Assembly (NCBI GenBank): GCA_937925605.1
Contig: CALALV010000150.1
Coordinates: forward strand, 1 to 6,564
Direction: 5' to 3'
Source of the DNA: an uncultured Woeseia sp.
GTDB taxonomy: Bacteria > Pseudomonadota > Gammaproteobacteria > Steroidobacterales > Woeseiaceae
DNA: 6,564 bases
Shown here: one piece after another, positions 5,541 through 6,564 of the stretch
How the letters are laid out: each line of letters begins with the position of its first letter
Numbering within the stretch: position 1 is the first letter of the stretch
Made by a program: the position numbers and the translations under genes
Notes under the pieces: model-generated
Databases searched by the model: none
Seen by the model: the letters and a program-made list of their open reading frames with translations, nothing else
Told to the model about the DNA's origin: nothing

Positions 5541-6053
5541 TCACTGGATGATCAGGCTCGTGAAATACAGTGCCTCGACGTTCGGCTCGCCGACCCGCTC
5601 GGCCATGACGGCCTGGATCTCGGCAAGACCGTCGGCGAGCATGCGTTCCTTGCCCGCGCGCGTCGTCACCTCTTCGTACTTCACGTTGCCGTACAGCAGG
5701 ATCAGGTTGTTGCGGATCAGCGGCGTGTGTTCGCGCACGGCGTTGATGACGTCCTGGTCGCGCGCCATGACTTCCATCTCGACCTGCATGTAATGCGGGT
5801 CGCCGAGTTCGTCGCGGAAATTCACGACCAGCGCCGGGTGCAGCCCCTGGTAGAGCTCCGGCGCATTGCTCGGCGCCTCGGCCGCTGCCTCTTCGTCGGC
5901 CGCTTCGTCGGCCGGCGGCGAGATCATGTTCTGGATGGCCGGGCCGGCGAAGACGCCGACGACCAGCAGCACGACGGCCGCGCCGCCGAGCATGATCATT
6001 TTCATCATGCCGCCCTTCTTTTCCGGGGCGGCGCCCTCTTCCGTGTCAGCCAT
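5541..6053 (-). CDS. fliL: Flagellar basal body-associated protein FliL
   Basis: FliL is a single-pass inner-membrane protein whose periplasmic domain surrounds and supports the motor stator units. The product is 170 residues. It has a short cytoplasmic N-terminus (1-16, charged), one transmembrane helix (about 17-38), an acidic Ala/Glu-rich linker (46-62) and the periplasmic domain. Family landmarks in that domain are LVVNFRDELGDPHYMQVEMEV (75-95), INAVREHTPLIRNNLILLYG (103-122), KERMLADGLAEIQAVM (135-150) and the typical C-terminus VEALYFTSLIIQ (159-170). It is the first gene after the sigma-54 promoter at 6086-6101. The ATG at 6051-6053 has a good ribosome site, GGAG at 6060-6063 with a 6-nt spacer, which supports this start. 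fliM follows after 16 nt. Length and sequence are typical. Confidence 0.96.
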   Translation of the reverse strand: MADTEEGAAPEKKGGMMKMIMLGGAAVVLLVVGVFAGPAIQNMISPPADEAADEEAAAEAPSNAPELYQGLHPALVVNFRDELGDPHYMQVEMEVMARDQDVINAVREHTPLIRNNLILLYGNVKYEEVTTRAGKERMLADGLAEIQAVMAERVGEPNVEALYFTSLIIQ

Positions 6054-6085
6054 GTCGAGCTCCAGTAAACGGTCAGCACGGCTGA

Positions 6086-6101
6086 TGCAAGCCCTGTGCC
6101 A
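6086..6101 (-). promoter_or_regulatory. Sigma-54 (-24/-12) promoter for the fliL operon
   Basis: The minus strand reads TGGCAC-AGGGC-TTGCA. This matches the RpoN consensus TGGCAC-N5-TTGCA/T at every specified core position, including the invariant GG and GC with correct spacing. It points toward fliL. By the usual distance from the -12 GC, transcription would start near 6075, giving a leader of about 22 nt that contains the fliL ribosome site (6060-6063). In Pseudomonas the equivalent fliLMNOPQR-flhB operon is RpoN-dependent with the enhancer-binding protein FleQ, so a FleQ-like activator is the expected regulator here (inference). AT-rich DNA lies upstream at about 6113-6136 but I see no clear IHF or activator site in it. 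Confidence 0.85.
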
Positions 6102-6147
6102 TCAACACGGAGCTATGGATTTCATATATTTTTCAGAGGGATAGAGA

Positions 6148-6161
6148 GCCCCGGCAGGGGC
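6148..6161 (-). terminator. Short GC hairpin after fliK, possible weak terminator
   Basis: The minus strand reads GCCCC-TGCC-GGGGC, a 5-bp all-GC stem with a 4-nt loop, followed by the pyrimidine-rich TCTCTATCCCTC. It lies about 85 nt beyond the fliK stop and about 47 nt upstream of the -24 element, a fitting place to end the fliK transcript. There is no true T-run and the stem is short, so it is at best a weak intrinsic terminator, and read-through from fliK into fliL is possible. Confidence 0.3.
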
Positions 6162-6193
6162 GGTCAGCGTCGGGAATCCGGCGCCGGCAGGGG
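6151..6193. repeat. Direct repeat CCGGCAGGGG, two copies 33 nt apart
   Basis: Exact copies of CCGGCAGGGG occur at 6151-6160 and 6184-6193 on the plus strand, 33 nt start to start, close to three helical turns. Each copy is followed by a GCGTCGG (6167-6173 and 6211-6217) and then a short AT step before CCG, so the region looks like a worn duplication rather than two isolated words. The first copy is also part of the hairpin at 6148-6161. A protein-binding role upstream of the fliL promoter cannot be told apart from a small duplication in GC-rich spacer DNA. Confidence 0.4.
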
Positions 6194-6244
6194 TGGCGGC
6201 GCGGGTCCGGGCGTCGGATTTCCGTCAGTGGCGCGGCGCGCCGC

Positions 6245-6564
6245 TCAGGCGAAGGTATCGACCAGCCCGTCAGCCACGCGCTGCGGCAGCGCCTCCGCCG
6301 GGCAGTCGTCGCCGGCGGCTTCGTCGTCGGCGGCCGCCTGCGGGTCACGCGGCGCATGCTGGCCGCGCTGCTCGCGCACGTCCTGCTCGCCGACCTGGCT
6401 GCCGGTCAGTGCCAGGCCCTCCGCGGCGAACAGCTCGCGCAGGCGCGGCAGCGCCTGTTCCAGCGCCTCGCGGGTCGTCGCGTGCTGGGCCTGCAGGTGG
6501 ACCTGTGCCGTGCCGTCCTCGACGCGGATCTCGACTCGCAACGGGCCGAGTTCGGCGGGGTTCA
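6245..6564 (-). CDS. fliK: Flagellar hook-length control protein FliK, C-terminal part (cut by window edge)
   Basis: FliK is the secreted ruler that measures hook length and then acts on FlhB to switch export specificity. Only the last 105 residues are present; the gene enters from the right edge and stops at TGA 6245-6247. They form the Flg_hook C-terminal domain that contacts FlhB: the window opens in the conserved NPAELGPLRVEIRVEDG, then AQVHLQAQHATTREALEQAL, then PRLRELFAAEGLALTGSQV. After this comes a polar, Ala/Asp/Glu-rich tail with one cysteine, ending in DGLVDTFA. The pattern LNPxELG...VxIxVxxGxAxVxxxAQHxxTREALExxLPRLRExL is characteristic of the family. A 191-nt spacer with its own promoter separates it from fliL, so fliK probably ends the preceding transcript. 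Identity is secure despite the truncation. Confidence 0.93.
   Translation of the reverse strand, partial: NPAELGPLRVEIRVEDGTAQVHLQAQHATTREALEQALPRLRELFAAEGLALTGSQVGEQDVREQRGQHAPRDPQAAADDEAAGDDCPAEALPQRVADGLVDTFA

Noticed and set aside
4163..6068. Long plus-strand open frames (462 and 499 codons) antisense to fliN, fliM and fliL
   Set aside because: Both are shadows of clearly identified minus-strand genes, with biased composition and no family resemblance.
6233..6244. Palindrome GCGGCGCGCCGC just after the fliK stop as a terminator
   Set aside because: Only a 4-bp stem is possible with a 4-nt loop and no T-run follows; it is weaker than the hairpin at 6148-6161.
1..6564. Virulence type III secretion system instead of a flagellum
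   Set aside because: FliK, FliL, FliM and FliN features, the flagellar FlhB tail and the gene order are flagellar; FliL and FliO have no counterpart in injectisomes.

Overview
The window is part of a polar-type flagellar gene cluster, read entirely from the minus strand. In transcription order (right to left) it holds the 3' end of fliK, then fliL, fliM, fliN, fliO, fliP, fliQ, fliR, flhB and the 5' part of flhA. fliK is cut by the right edge and flhA by the left edge; the eight genes between them are complete. The DNA is strongly GC-rich (roughly two thirds G+C by eye). The gene order fliK-fliL...fliR-flhB-flhA, together with a sigma-54 type promoter before fliL, suggests a GC-rich gammaproteobacterium of the Pseudomonas/Xanthomonadales/Chromatiales kind. 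It does not fit an enteric bacterium, where flhBA sits in a separate operon. The genus cannot be named from the sequence.

Right edge to 6245: the C-terminal hook-length-control domain of FliK. 6054-6244: the only sizeable gap (191 nt). It holds a near-perfect -24/-12 promoter aimed at fliL, a short GC hairpin, an AT-rich pocket and an imperfect 10-nt direct repeat region. 5541-6053 is fliL (stator-associated membrane protein). 4520-5524 and 4159-4500 are the C-ring switch genes fliM and fliN. 3752-4144, 3033-3755, 2754-3023, 1925-2707, 788-1909 and 1-761 are the flagellar type III export apparatus: the assembly factor FliO, the export gate FliP/FliQ/FliR, the substrate-specificity switch FlhB and the export-gate ATPase-docking protein FlhA.

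From fliL to flhA the genes are separated by 46 nt or less, or overlap (fliO/fliP share GTGA), so they are probably one operon driven by the sigma-54 promoter. Together they make the rotor switch and the secretion gate that exports rod, hook and filament subunits; FliK and FlhB together end hook growth.

Most of the window is ordinary conserved flagellar DNA, and I see no undescribed system, mobile element, RNA gene or CRISPR array. The points worth a second look are: a FliM with several usually conserved motifs altered (N-terminal CheY-binding helix, GGXG loop, FTPTE segment); the fliQ-fliR junction, where a stable hairpin and the best Shine-Dalgarno of the window point to an out-of-frame ATG rather than to the fliR GTG start; a perfect 11-bp inverted repeat inside the start of fliO; and the sigma-54 promoter itself.
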